Shown here piece after piece: positions 40,501 through 52,212 of a stretch of 64,000 bases of DNA. The first letter of the stretch is position 1; each line of letters starts with the position of its first letter. The DNA lies in the NCBI GenBank assembly GCA_026261815.1, contig JAMPIT010000510.1:18882001-18946000 (forward strand). Direction: 5' to 3'. Both the position numbers and the translations under genes were made by a program. The DNA comes from Monarcha castaneiventris obscurior (Eukaryota > Chordata > Aves > Passeriformes > Monarchidae). The notes below the pieces were generated by a model. The model had not been told where the DNA came from and ran no database searches. It saw nothing but the letters and a program-made list of their open reading frames with translations.

Positions 40501-41565
40501 TTATCAAATGATTCCAAATATCATCAAATTCAGCGCAGCCAGTCATTTAAACGGCTTCTAATAAATTATTTGATACATCTCTAATGGAAAGTATGAGTTA
40601 TTCAGAAGCATTTGCTATTAAGCAGCATCATACTAATGTTTTGAAATTCTACCCAGACACGTCCAGAAGTGACATGCTATAAATCACATTACAAATATAC
40701 TCCCCGGCTTTTGAGGTATTATCAGCAACACCCAAGAATTCACACCAATTAAGAAACAAATAATTTTGACAGCCTTATGCCATGGTGGAGAACAAGAATA
40801 TTTTTTATTCTGCACAGCCCAGAAGCTTTTTAAAATTTTCCTGCTGGACAAAAAAAAAAAAGGTGCCCACATCATTTACCACATCAACAGCATCATAAAT
40901 ATCAACCAACTCCAGAGCATTAAACAACGCCTATATAGTACAAAGGCAACTTCTCCATAATGACAGGTTGTACTACATTGTTCAAGGCACATCCCTTCCT
41001 GAGGAAAATCTATTAAAAGACTAAAGCCAAAGAGCTTTCCTTCTATTAAAATGAGTAGACTCTCTGTCATTCTAAGAGACTATATTTGACACTGTTGATG
41101 CTGAGAGGACTCTAGCAAAAGTTGGGAGCAAACTGTCTCAAATTCAGGTTAAGGAACACAAGGCCAATGGACAGAGATGGGTAAATTATTTGAGACATTT
41201 ATTTAAGGGAAACACCAACAGTCTTCATCAGGTATTTATGCATTTCAGATTAATATGCTAATCTGCTATTAAACACATTCAAATGAATAGGAAATGTTAA
41301 GCAAATGTTTGGGACTAATACATTTCCAATTTAAAATAGGGAAATCTAGCTATTATACTTATAATGACATCATGAAATGATCAGCTCTTTGGTTTAAAAC
41401 ACCAGCATGGTTTCTGCTAGTTTCTAGAACTACAAATGTACATGACATATACATGGTCACCCACGGATGGATGAGAGGTGCACAGTGACAGAAAAAGAAG
41501 AAAAATAAACAGATTGCAATACAGGAAATTAACAATAGATTAACTAAAAAAAAAGAAAAAAATCA
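34585..41565. other. intron-like region
   Basis: AT-rich DNA with short unconvincing open frames, a TTTA run (40192-40208) and no recognised gene. The segment from about 38421 begins TGTCACGGGGTTAACAC, which resembles the start of some bird LTRs, but I cannot follow an LTR through it. Confidence 0.45.
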
Positions 41566-41735
41566 CCCCAAAGGTGGTCAGACACTGGCACCACCATAAT
41601 CACAGAGACTGCGCAGCCTCCATTCCTAGAAATATTCAAAACTCACGTGGACAGAGTCTGAGCAACATTACCTAACTGGACTTGCTTTGAGTGTGGAGGC
41701 AGAACTAGGTGACATCCAGAGGTCCTTTGCAATTA
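41566..41735 (+). mobile_element. CR1 LINE 3'-end fragment
   Basis: This short segment matches the 3' UTR-proximal part of CR1 as I know it: a GACACTGGCACCACC block, a CTCCATTCCTAGAAATATTC block, and ACTGGACTTGC followed by TAGGTGACATCCAGAGGTCC near the end. It is 5'-truncated, as is typical of CR1, and diverged. The usual terminal octamer repeats cannot be seen. Confidence 0.75.
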
Positions 41736-42479
41736 AAAATACTCTACAATTTTTTCCTAAAGTTCTTTTCCTTATTGAAGGTGCACTTTTCCATTTTCAT
41801 TTACGCTTCATTTTACACAAGTCTCCCAATTACTTGCAGTGGCTTCAAAATAAAAATCAGAACTCTGTTTTGTGAGCAATCGTGACAAGATCATTGATAC
41901 AAATGATGCAATATTACACATTTGGCGTAGTAAGACCCATTCATTTTATGGTAGTTCCGTCACCCGAGTCTGCTGAGATACAGTAGCTAAAACAAAACCA
42001 AAAGATTGATTTACAAAGTAGCAAACAGCTCTGATCCTCGTAGGCTGTTATCACTCCTTCAGCCTGCATCACCCACATGTTGCGGGCGTTTGGAGAGCAG
42101 TGAGAGGACAGAAAACGAAGGAAACGACAGACCAAAAAGCTCGAGTGACCCTGTAGGAAATATTGCATGAATCAGGTGTGCACGTACATCAGACCTCGCG
42201 TCTCACACCGAAGACACACTGCAGAGGACAACGCCATGAGTACCTTTGTTCACATGCTTCAGGGGTGACCTTAATGAGGACGTAGTAAAAGCATCCTGTG
42301 TGCACCTGTAGATATTAACCGGCCCACAGTTGCCTATACCCCTGAAACATTTTTTTTTCTCTCTAAAGAAAAGGCTTAAAAAAACATAATCCCACCACGA
42401 GGCCTCCAGAACCAGTTTCTTTCCCACTCCTTAAATAAGAACCGTGCTATTTTTAAGACGCATTGTGATGGGAAGCACA
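41736..42479. other. CpG-island left flank
   Basis: Moderately AT-rich DNA running into the CpG island, with CpGs becoming more frequent from about 42050. It contains the candidate exon at 42015-42150 and no other recognised element. Confidence 0.5.
42015..42150 (-). CDS. candidate exon close to the CpG island
   Basis: On the minus strand TTTCCTACAG (AG at 42151-42152) is followed by 136 nt ending at a weak 5' splice site TTT|GTAAATC (GT at 42013-42014). The unit is open for 45 codons in one frame and includes an internal ATG (MWVMQAEGVITAYEDQ). It leaves in phase 1, which fits the unit at 34552-34584. It lies about 1 kb downstream of the minus-strand donors in the CpG island, so it could be exon 2 or a promoter-proximal non-coding exon. 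No domain recognised. Confidence 0.22.
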
Positions 42480-42909
42480 TCTAAAAATAAGTTTGCTGGC
42501 GCTCGGCGGGCCAGTGTGGGTCCCCATGCCCGTCCCCGGCAGGGCAGCCGGCCCGGGGCTCGGTGCCCGGGGCCGCCTCGGGCGGGCAGGGGGCCGGGGC
42601 TGCAGGTGGGGAGGCGGCTTTGTCTGCCATCGGGCGCTAAGCGACGGCGGCGTCAAGGCGTGCGGCCGCCGGCTGGCGACCGGGCTCCGAGGAGGAGGCG
42701 GAGGGGAAGGGGGAGCCCCCACCTCACCGGCATCCCCGAAACTTTCCTCCGGGCCACCGCCAAGGGAAGAGACGCCGCCGCCGCCGCGAGCCCCCGGAGC
42801 GGAGCCGGGGACCGCCCGGTGTCCCCGCCTCTCCCTCTCCCGGTCCGCCGGGCGCGGCCGAGCGCCGCCTCCCCGCTCCGGCCGCCGCCATCCGCCGGGA
42901 CGCGCCGCG

Positions 42910-42935
42910 CTCCGCTCCGCTCCGCTCCGCTCCGC
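42910..42935. repeat. (TCCGC)n pentanucleotide repeat in the CpG island
   Basis: About five tandem TCCGC units. They would be prone to length change. Confidence 0.85.
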
Positions 42936-43144
42936 CGCCCTCCCCGCGCCGCCGCCCGCGCACTCACCCGCGCCCGGCGAGCGCAGCCACCGGCGCCTCC
43001 TGCCCTCGCTCCCTCCCTCCTGTCAAGTTGAGCCCAGCCTCCCTCCGCCCGACCTCCCTCCGCCCGGCCCCTCCTTCGCCACCGGGAGCCGCCGCCGCCG
43101 GCCGGGCCCTCCCCCGGCGGAGCCCGGCACCGCCCCGCTCTCAC

Positions 43145-43460
43145 CTGGTCCTGCCGCCGCCGCCGCCGCGGGGGGAGCGGGGCAAGATGGGGACAGCGGA
43201 GGCGGCTCCGAGCAGTCCCAGCCAGCGGCGAGATCGCGCCGCCCCGCCCGGAGCTGCCCGGGCTCCTCCCCGCCGGGACGCCCCGAGAGGCGAGGGGGGC
43301 GGAGGGCCGTGCCGGGCCGTGCCGTGCCGGGCGGTGCCGTGCCGGGAGCGGGCGGGCATGGGGGGCGCGGCCGCCTCCTGCCCCTCGAGGAGACACGGAG
43401 CGACCTGGGCGCCGCGGCAGGAAAGCGAGGCAGCTTTCCCGGGAGAGCCGGCCGGGATCA
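43145..43460 (-). other. candidate first exon of a leftward gene (start unknown)
   Basis: On the minus strand the sequence GACCAG|GTGAGAG (GT at 43143-43144) is a consensus 5' splice site within the CpG island, a typical arrangement for a first exon. The upstream (right) boundary is a guess, since no start site can be read from sequence. A frame opens from an ATG near 43361 and runs to the donor, but it is a low-complexity Arg/Gly/Ala/Pro sequence, so the exon is more likely 5' UTR. Alternative donors CGG|GTGAGTG (after 42968) and CCG|GTGAGGT (after 42728) could end longer or alternative first exons. Confidence 0.4.
43300..43352. repeat. GTGCCG/GGGCC imperfect minisatellite
   Basis: The words CCGTGCCGGG and GTGCCGTGCC recur in tandem across about 50 bp of the CpG island. 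This could be replication slippage or clustered GC-box-like sequence. Confidence 0.65.
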
Positions 43461-43700
43461 CGGCGCACTCTCGGGAGGAGGTGGCAGGAGCCCGGCGGTG
43501 GGGCTGTGGAGCCCGGCTGGCAGCGCCGGTAGCGGCTGCAGGCCGGGCGGGTTCCCCTCTGTGTCACACGATCCTAGCGCCGCTCTCCGCAGCAAGCGTG
43601 CCGGGTCAGATAACCCCGCTCGTGAGGAGAGATGCTCGGTGTGCGAAACAGAAAAAAGGGTGTAAAACGAGGGACTTTCAGGGAAGCGGCAGTGCCTGTA

Positions 43701-46315
43701 GTACCTGACAGCAAGGAGGGCTTAAACTGAAGTCGTGGTTGGGGAGTGGGTCTAAAATAATGCGGAAAGGGTTAAGTGAAGTCCAAAAAAAAGACAAGCT
43801 GCAGTGAGTGCTCTGCGCTGTGGTCGGGAGGAGCAGGAACGCGGTGCCGCTGCTGAGAGGTATCCCGGGGGGAGCAGCGCTCCATTTTCTGCTCGCCGTG
43901 GGGATGGTGAAGGATGGGGTTTTAAGTCTGCAGTGTCAAGTAACTTAAAGGGTGACGGTACGTCTGAAAGGAGTCAATCAGGAAAGACTTCAACCCGTTC
44001 ATGTTGCTTTAGATCATTTGTAAGCAGTAGGAATACAGACAGGTATGAGAAGGTTGTTCTTATAAAGGTGAATTCGTTTGCCAATTGGGAAGTAAAAAGT
44101 TTGTCAGCTGTAAATACTGAGGTATATACCAACTTCTACTCAGCTTTAGGCAGATAGGCTTGTAAAAGCAGGTTGGTGTCTTTTTCCTGCAAGGAACACA
44201 CTGTTCATTAACCAGCATAGCTGTTAAGGCCTGGTTGCCTAGGGAGGGAGGGATGATCGTTCTCCCTGTTTATTTCCACTGAGTCCTCTGGATCTCTCCC
44301 TCCTGCCAAAGTCACCTGTAGTTTTTTCCTCCTGCCTCTATGCTGGGCTGATATCCATGTGCAGAACCACCAGTCAGGAGATGTATCATTATTCTTTCCA
44401 AATTAGTAAGAGGCTCAAGTAAAACTATGAAATTAGTGGCAACGTTAGTCAAGAGACTAATTGAGGTGTCTCTTCTACTCTTTGAATTCTCTCGAAATTT
44501 CAGAAAATACAGGGTCTTTGAGATTTGTATCCCAGTTCTCCACCTGACTTGTCAAACTGGCAAAGGCGTCACAATCTGTGAAGGGCATGGACTGGCAGAC
44601 AAAAGGACAGAATAACAAAATAGTCAGATAAGCCCCACATTGCTTAGGGTTGATTCCAGGCTAAAACTGGACCACATATGACTCATGTTAGTTTGTCGTC
44701 TATTATAAAGCATATTTATATTACCGTTAGATACCTCTGCGGGACCTAAATTATTGTGAATCTCAGTAATTATGAATGGTAATTCTTTATCCTACAAGGA
44801 TGTATCTAACAGGGTGTCGCAGGCTGGTGAAAAATTACGTATTGTCCCTATATCCTCCATACACCATCTGTGCTGTGCATTACTGCCAGGCAGCACAGAG
44901 CCATTAAGGGAGGGTGGGGTAATAGACCTCCGCCTGCCTTTTAGTGCTCTCGGCATTCTGCAGTGCAGGCTCTTAAATGTTCTGGGTCAATGTCAGAGCA
45001 TTCAGAGTGAGGAGGTAACAGACAGTGTTTTCTGTACCATCAGCTACCTCACTGCTTCAGCCTTCCCTAAAAGCTCATCTTTGATATTCTGTAGGAAAAG
45101 TGCATATAAATACTTATACCTGAGAACCGTACTCCCCTTACTGTGGGCTCACATTTTCCGTTCCCTTTTCCTGATTAACCAGCTTTACTCTATTCCTCAA
45201 TGCATCCCTTTACTCTACACATGATGTCACTTGTTTGTCCTGGTCTGGAGGCATCTCATCTACCCAGACCTGTATCTTGAGGATTATTTTATAAGAAAAA
45301 TCAGAATCTTCATTATAGATATTGACTTTTATAAAAATTCATTAGAAAAGGAAGGGCATTCTGAGGAGATACAGGAAAAACATTGTCATTACCTTGAGCA
45401 CCTACAATGTCTTTGCAAGCTGTGCCATCTTATAGGCTGAGCTCTTGGAAAACATAGTGGAATTTTGTAGGGGTGTAAAGTTGCATGAGAACCCCAATTA
45501 AATCTCTACACACAACTTTCAAAAGCCACTGGGAACCACGAATTTAGAGGTTATACAGTAACCTAATTTAAAGGTTACACAATATTCATTTCGTAGAGGG
45601 CAATAAATTAAATCTTGGCTGATTCCCTAGAGTACACTAACCAATGCAGCTGAGCCATTATGGGATTGATGGTGATTGTGAATGCTGGGACAAAGTTTCT
45701 ACCATTCAAGGGAAAAAGAGGAACAGCATGAAAATTGTGATTTAGAAAGGACTGGGTGAGCCCCCATGTCTTCAGAGCAGTGAGATTTTGTAATTACATT
45801 TAATTAGGATATATCATAAAGCCATGGGTTAGAGAAAATCTGATTTTCTAATGCTTGTAGAAGACAGTTTTGAGAACCAGCGACATCCTGTAGAAGTCTA
45901 TTCTGTCCATCTGTCCTTTTGGGTGTAGAAGGAGGGAGCTGTGATAACATAATGCTTTATTTATCTATTACTCTTTGAAATACTTGACTTTATTAAAAAG
46001 TGAAACATATTATATCCTACGTCTCTGTGTTCCATATTTGACAAACACCAGAAACAGACAAAAATAGGAAATAGACAGTCAGGTTATTATGTGTTTGACT
46101 GGAAAGTGACTGGAAAGTGACTGAAAAGGGCCAGCATTAATTGTGTGTCACTCAAGTTCCCCCTACCCCCATGAAAACCAGGAAGGGAGATGATGATGAA
46201 GATATTATGGGGGCTATACTGGGAAAAAGTATTGGTTTGCTGAATGTGGGGACCAGGGTATGAAGTGGAAAATCAAAGGACATTGTAAAGGAGACAAGCT
46301 GATGTGGAGGAAATA
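43701..46315. other. CpG-island right flank and intergenic or intronic DNA
   Basis: CpG content falls off by about 44000. Open frames at 43804-44157 (117 codons) and 44772-45224 (150 codons) on the plus strand are long for AT-rich DNA but show no domain and no clear splice or start context, so I treat them as chance. A short tandem of ACTGGAAAGTG lies at about 46098-46127. Confidence 0.45.
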
Positions 46316-46467
46316 TTGAACTGGAATTAGTGCAAGAAAGGTCACTGCATGGAAGAGGAAAGAAACGGAGTATATCTGAACTCTTTTGGCCTTATTTTCT
46401 ATGATGTATCTAATAACAGTGGCAGCTCTTCATAATAGTAAATAACAATATTTAAGTCCCTTGCAAG
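46316..46467 (+). repeat. local duplication, copy 1
   Basis: About 152 bp that recur in the same orientation at 49405-49556, with roughly a dozen mismatches by eye and no obvious long gap. Both copies start at TTGAACTGGAATT and end at TTGCAAG. The flanks do not match, and there is no terminal inverted repeat, poly-A tail or target-site duplication that I can see. It may be a segmental duplication or two copies of an unnamed repeat. Confidence 0.9.
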
Positions 46468-48889
46468 CAAATTAGAGTGCTTGTGTTCCTACGAGAATGC
46501 TGAAGGCTGAATTTCCAGCCTGAAATGATTACTCACGAGGCGTGCATTCTTGCTGGCTTCAGGACTGAGACCTGGGCTGTCTTTTAATGAGCTGGCCTGC
46601 ACACTCCTAAAGACCATGTGATTTGTGTGGAAGCTCTCTAAAGCTCAGTATATTTTAGAGTAGGAAGATTTTAACATTTGACCTCTGCATCATTTGGTCT
46701 TAAAGATGCCTATTTTGATGGCTTAACAGATATTTGGAAGCTACACGTAACAGAAATTTTATAGCACGAATTCTAATGAGAAGGAATTTTGTACCCTGAC
46801 AGAGAGTGATATGCAGGAGCAGTTTGGATTCATTTGGTTTCTTCATTTCTCAGTTTCCAAGGAAACAAGGAAACATGCTTGAAATGAATGTCTGGAAAAA
46901 CCATTTGGCATTGCAAATGATAATTTATTAGTTTGATTATATTAATAACAAGTAGTTTTCCTAGTTGGGGCATTTTGACACACCTGAGAGCAGAATAGTG
47001 TCACGCCATATTTTGGAAGAGCGAGCAACTCAACTAACACAACTTTATTTATCCAGCTTTTCTGCTTCTTCTCATTTCTTCAGTTAATGGCCTATCAAAA
47101 ATGAAGGACAAGGGAAACTTTCAGAAAATTGCAAAATTAACATATTCAAATGATTTGGTATGATGATAGGGTCAGGGTATTATGCACCTTTCTGCTTGAC
47201 TCTTGCCTGGTTTTTCAAAGTGTACCGAGAACAAGCGTTCTTCAGCTGTTGCATTACATTTACTTACTCTTAGGTAACACTCAAAGATCAACTTTTTGCT
47301 AGTTGTGAAAAGTTCTGTTAAATATGTGATTTTTCAAATTCCTTTTCCTAAGATAACAAATGCTACATTAGCAGAGATAAAAGAGGAAGTTTTTAGTGCT
47401 AAGAACTGAAACTTCCTTTGTCTCCTGATATTGAGAACTATTTTTAAGCAAAGTGTGAATATCTACAATTACATCATTTTGTACTAAGCAGAGCTCATCT
47501 ATTTCTTTTAATTTAGATCCAAGAAAATCCTGTTTCTATTCACTGAAGGCCAGGATCACAGGAATGCATAGAAATGACATTATTAGATACAGTCTCTGTT
47601 GTTTCCAGTGCCTGGAATGGATCTTACCTTTTAAAAGTTTGCATTTATAAATAGAGTCTCTTGTCCAAGTGTGTCTTATTCCTACAATGAGATATCAGCC
47701 AGGACTCTGGCAGCTACTGACTTGTGAGATGTGTGAACTGACCTCTGCCAGTTTCTGTTGGTTGGGCTGAGGGTGGACAGACTGAATAGGAGGTGATAGT
47801 GGAACTACTTTGACATCTGTCAGAAGTGAAGAGGGGAGTAAGTTAGATAACTGCAAAACACCAGCTGCAAAACATGCCACATGGAGGTTCATCCTTGGGG
47901 AATAATGGAGGAAATGCATTTTGAAAATGGCTTTCATCAGTTCATGGAGTGAGGCACCATCTCGATGTACTCACATTTACCATCCTTCAAATACCTACAC
48001 ACCCTTCAGATGCCTTCCTCAAACTGTTTGCTGTGCACTTGCATCTAATTATACTGATTTTTCTGGAAGGAGAACCAAAAGGTAGACATTGGTTGCCAAA
48101 TTCCGAAGAAGTAAGACTGTAATTGCTTGTCCCCTCTAAAGGACTCGATCATTCAGTGCAGTTCTCAGTGGCTGCTTGCCTCTCTTTGTAATTTTTACCA
48201 GTGCAAAGAGGGTACAAAAAGGCGATGATCTGTAACATTTTGCACAAATGATTTCTCTAATAGCATGGTTTGATTTGAAGCAATTTTGAATAGGGTCACA
48301 GGTGATTTGGTAATAAACCTTAATGAAGCATTTATAGTTGTTTAACAGGAATTACCATACTAGACCAAGCACGGAAATTATTCTCCCCACTTTAGAACAT
48401 TTGACAAAGCATACAGAAGATGTTACTCACTAAATCTGCACTACACCAGCTTCATCTGTATGCTGCTTCTCTGATCTGCACTGGTGAATGACATAACTGT
48501 GCCTTGGACAAGACATACAGGAATCTAACTTTAGTCTGCTTGACTGGATTTGTGTGTAGCAGCATGACCAAGATAACGGCACACAAATCCAGCGTGTTTT
48601 CACTTGTTAAGATTTTGGAGACACTGGAGACCCTAATTTTAGAAGCAAGACTTCTCATGCTCACCTGGAGTCTGTCAAGACAGGTAATAAGCCTAATATG
48701 TGTTAACACATGGGCTCTTTGAAATTCTAGAAACACACGCTGTCTCTGACTCTTATTATGTCTCAAATCAAATGTTCTGCTGTCTCAGTAGTGCAAGGGC
48801 TGGCTGGATATTATTGCATAATGAGTCAAATAGCCAGTAAGAGGCCTTTCTTACTTACATTTCACAGCATAACTGCTTGTTCTTCATAG
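46468..48889. other. AT-rich region, no recognised gene
   Basis: DNA between the first duplication copy and a possible plus-strand exon. Open frames at 47695-47937 (-) and 48452-48766 (-) have no recognisable domain. Confidence 0.45.
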
Positions 48890-48929
48890 GTGTTACATCA
48901 ATGGAAATAAAGCTTCTGCAAAGTGGGAG
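48890..48929 (+). CDS. low-confidence plus-strand exon
   Basis: The tract AACTGCTTGTTCTTCATAG (AG at 48888-48889) is a good 3' splice site, and GGGAG|GTGAGACC after 48929 is a good 5' splice site. They bound 40 nt. Two frames are open: one reads CYINGNKASAKWE, the other contains an ATG and reads MEIKLLQSG plus two bases. The latter is phase-compatible with the possible last exon at 58322-58373. It may instead be a non-coding exon or chance. If real, it supports a rightward transcript starting at the CpG island. Confidence 0.2.
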
Positions 48930-49404
48930 GTGAGACCTTTTTAATGAATTAAAAATCTTAATAGAAAATACAGGACTGAGGTGACATGATGAGACTACTT
49001 GAGGAAGAGTGGTTGAAACGTACGTATGTGTGTGCTGCTCATGTAAAACTAGTTCCCTTTGCTGCCTGAAACATCATCACATTTCCCAAAACTCTAGAAA
49101 GAAAGTAGGATATAATTAGACCTTGCTTTCATGTCTATGCTTAGAATCCAGGTGACTTAAGCAGCTGTTCCTTGGCTTGCTTTTTTTTCAAATTTATTAT
49201 GAATGATGAAACTGTTTTGCCCATATACTAAATAGTGAAGCAACAAGCAGGAGAGTCTTTTCACCTGAGGGCAAAACACTTGTCCCAATTAATCAGGTGG
49301 ACAAACAGGAAGTTGGAAAGGTAGCATAAAGTGGACAGGCTTCAGCCTTAGCCCCTGATGGCTTTGAAATATGTTGGTTGCATATATCAAGGGCATGTGT
49401 GCCC
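48930..49404. other. AT-rich region, nothing recognised
   Basis: No gene, RNA or transposon was recognised between the candidate exon and the second duplication copy. Confidence 0.5.
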
Positions 49405-49556
49405 TTGAACTGGAATTTGTGCAAGAAACATCACTGCATGGAAGAGGAAGGAAATGGAGTATATCTGAACTCTTTTGGCCTTATTTTCTATGATTTGTCT
49501 AATAACAGTGGCAGCTCTTCATAATAGTAAAAAGCAATACTTAAGTGCCTTGCAAG
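49405..49556 (+). repeat. local duplication, copy 2
   Basis: Partner of 46316-46467, same orientation, offset 3089 bp. The two copies share uninterrupted blocks around GAGTATATCTGAACTC and AATAACAGTGGCAGCTC; their differences are scattered single bases. Confidence 0.9.
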
Positions 49557-52212
49557 ACACAGCCCTGTGTGTTTTCAGCCTTTTTCTCTCACCATGCTCG
49601 TGGTGAGTTCATATAAGAGCACCAGATCACCACATTTTGCTTTGCACTTGGGAGTCCTCTGGGCTGGAAGGGTGGTGATATGGTGTGATATGGTCTGATA
49701 TGGTCTGCTTCAGCAACTGTTGTAGCTTTTGTCTCTCATTTATCTGGGTGAAAATCAATTCTGCAACCTGCTACGTCCTCCTGCCTCCTGTTCCTCTACA
49801 TCCCTCTGGTGTAAAGGATTTACTTCCTTATACAGTAGTTTTCACTATAAAACAGAAAGTGGTGAATCTCACCTTTGCTAAGTGTGAAGTAGTAATTGTA
49901 AGTGCAAGGATGAAGCAATACAAATCAAGAAGCATTATTTTAACTTTTATGAACAGGTGAAAATGAGCAGGAGTCCATATGCTTCCTTAGAAATTGTCAG
50001 AAATTCCCATTCTTTCCTCAGACCCAGATATGCAGCAGAAGTTTCTAGGCTGTCTTTCTGATGTCATTAGTTCTATACCTGAAGTTACCATATGATGCAC
50101 AGGGCTATAATAATCTCATGCTCTCTGTTGCTTGTGCTCATTTCACATAAATGCATAGTGTGTCACCATCCTAAATTAACACTGGCTATTATCAAAGGCT
50201 CTGTTTTCTTATGCAATGCAATCTTCGTTATAGGAGTCATAGTTTTGGGAGCTACTGACGGAAAACACAAACCTAAAAAGTCACGAATGTGCTTAAATAG
50301 ATAAAAATTGTGGATTTCTTTTAAACAGATTTAGGGCAGCATCCTTTTTAGAGCTTTTTTGTGGGATGAAATTGATACTTAACAATAGCTACCTTTTTTA
50401 TTACAGACCCTACTTAAAGGAAGTTGTTCTTAATTGCATGGTAGACACTCTGGGTGGGATTAATCTGCTTTAGCACATATGTCTGGTGCCCTTTGAGAAG
50501 CCCTGGGGCAGCCAAGTCATTTATGTAGGGTTGGCAGGTATGGATGGGGACATGTGGAGATGCCTGCTCTTCAAGAGATCATATTTAGGCTCCTCAAATG
50601 GCACTAGACATCTATGTTTAGACAGCTGAATTTCCACCTTCCTGGCAAGGACTTGCTTGGCAGAATTCTCCATGTGCACATTGCCAGGTTTTAGAAGTCC
50701 TAATACTCATTTGGAGTTTAATTTTAGTGGGAGTTTGCCAGAGCTAATACAAAGGAAGTGGGGCCACATAGCTGGGCACTGAAGAGGAGCAGAGAAAGAA
50801 GAGCAGGGAAGCAATAAGAGCAAGACATTCAACTTTGGTAAACCATGATAAAGTCGGCTGCTTGTATAACCAGAATTCACAAGTGGAATTCACAACCAGA
50901 AAATGAGGGTATCACTGCTACCCTTCACTCATGGTCAGAATAGGTGCTGGGCTGTGGACTTAATGAACACTGAGTATGGATCTGTGCAGAACCACATTGC
51001 CTAAAGGAACCACTGAAGGTATATAATTAGGTTTCATATGGTTACTGCTGGATTAATAAAGTCATAAGGTACTGATTCTTGTGCCAGCCTGAGCATTTGT
51101 CTGCTTTCTGTTCAAATTTCTTTGCATTTACCTGTCAGTCAGCTTCCATGTATGCTGCCAGGTGTCAGCCTTGCTGCACAATGTGACTTTTTGGTGAGAT
51201 TGGTTAGGCTTATTGCTACCAAAGAGCCGAGACTAGCACTTTGAACAACTGAAGGGATATTTCACAGCTCAGAATGAAAATAAGAATATAGGTTTTCTGT
51301 ACAGAGAATAGTTGCTTTTCAAAACTGAAGATAGCACACAGATACAGATACACCTGTAGTGCAACAAAATAGTTCTGGGCACTGAAAATTCGTGGAATGG
51401 GGATGATGCTTTGAGTGAATCAGTAATTTAGAGATTTACTACTCTGTATTATTCATAATTCTTCCTGATTGCAGGGTAAACTTAGGCAAATACATTTCAT
51501 ATGTGGTTTAATGGTGTTGGCATTTTAAAACTCCTACTTTTTTTGTATTCTGAGAGCAAGGGTTGTGTCTAAGAGGTCCAAACATAAATATGGTTAATTT
51601 AGTGCTTTCAGGAAAATCAAGGATGTGTCCATTCTAAAACACACTGATTTCAATCAGTGGTGTCAGAAAGTCTAGATAATTTGGGGCTGAACTCTAAATA
51701 CCTAAATTTAATTTTGTGGGGGTTTTATATACACCAGAATAAGACGACTAAAAGTCATATTATGTTAGATTATAGGCTGTTTATTAGGAACACTATAACT
51801 TTAAGTAATATTAATAGTTTAAGTACTAATGACACAAATTTTATATCCATTTTATTCCTTCTCAGCTTCTGCTTTCTGAAACCAGAAACAGTATTTCTTT
51901 GAGATACCAAGATGTATCTCAAAATGTGCTGACCTAGTTCATATAAAAGTATACTTTGCTAAAGAACTTGGTCTGCCTACCCACAGTGACTGAGGACATG
52001 GATTTTTAAACAAGGTTTTAAAAATTGCCTAGATTAATTGTTTAAAAAATTAGGAGGAGATTAACGGCTTGCTAATGATGGCTTCACAAATAATTTCATG
52101 ATTTCTCAAAAGCTGAATGTAATGTAAGTAAAACCTGAAACTTCCATACTCTTGAACAATTGGCACATAAAAATAATGTCATAAGATGCTTTTTTGAAAG
52201 AAAGACAATATG
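49557..52212. other. AT-rich region
   Basis: Contains a three-unit imperfect tandem of TGATATGGTST at about 49676-49707 and short open frames without domains. No gene or transposon was recognised. Confidence 0.5.

Larger units (their letters stand above)
42480..43700. promoter_or_regulatory. CpG island, likely promoter
   Basis: For about 1.2 kb the sequence is extremely GC-rich and dense in CpG, in sharp contrast to the AT-rich DNA on both sides. No TATA box is evident within it, as is usual for CpG-island promoters. Long open frames here (up to 390 codons in one frame and 304 on the other strand) are expected from the lack of A/T-rich stop codons and consist of Pro/Arg/Gly/Ala repeats, so they are not called as genes. 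Three good minus-strand 5' splice sites lie inside (after 43145, 42968 and 42728), favouring leftward transcription. A divergent rightward transcript is possible. This is the only strong promoter signal in the window. Confidence 0.88.

Noticed and set aside
42444..43708. Very long open frames (up to 390 codons) on both strands
   Set aside because: They sit exactly in the CpG island, where stop codons are rare, and encode Pro/Arg/Gly/Ala low-complexity sequence in every frame. This is compositional, not coding evidence.
44772..45224. 150-codon plus-strand open frame
   Set aside because: No domain, no good splice or start context, and ordinary non-coding composition; one such frame is expected by chance in 64 kb on six frames.
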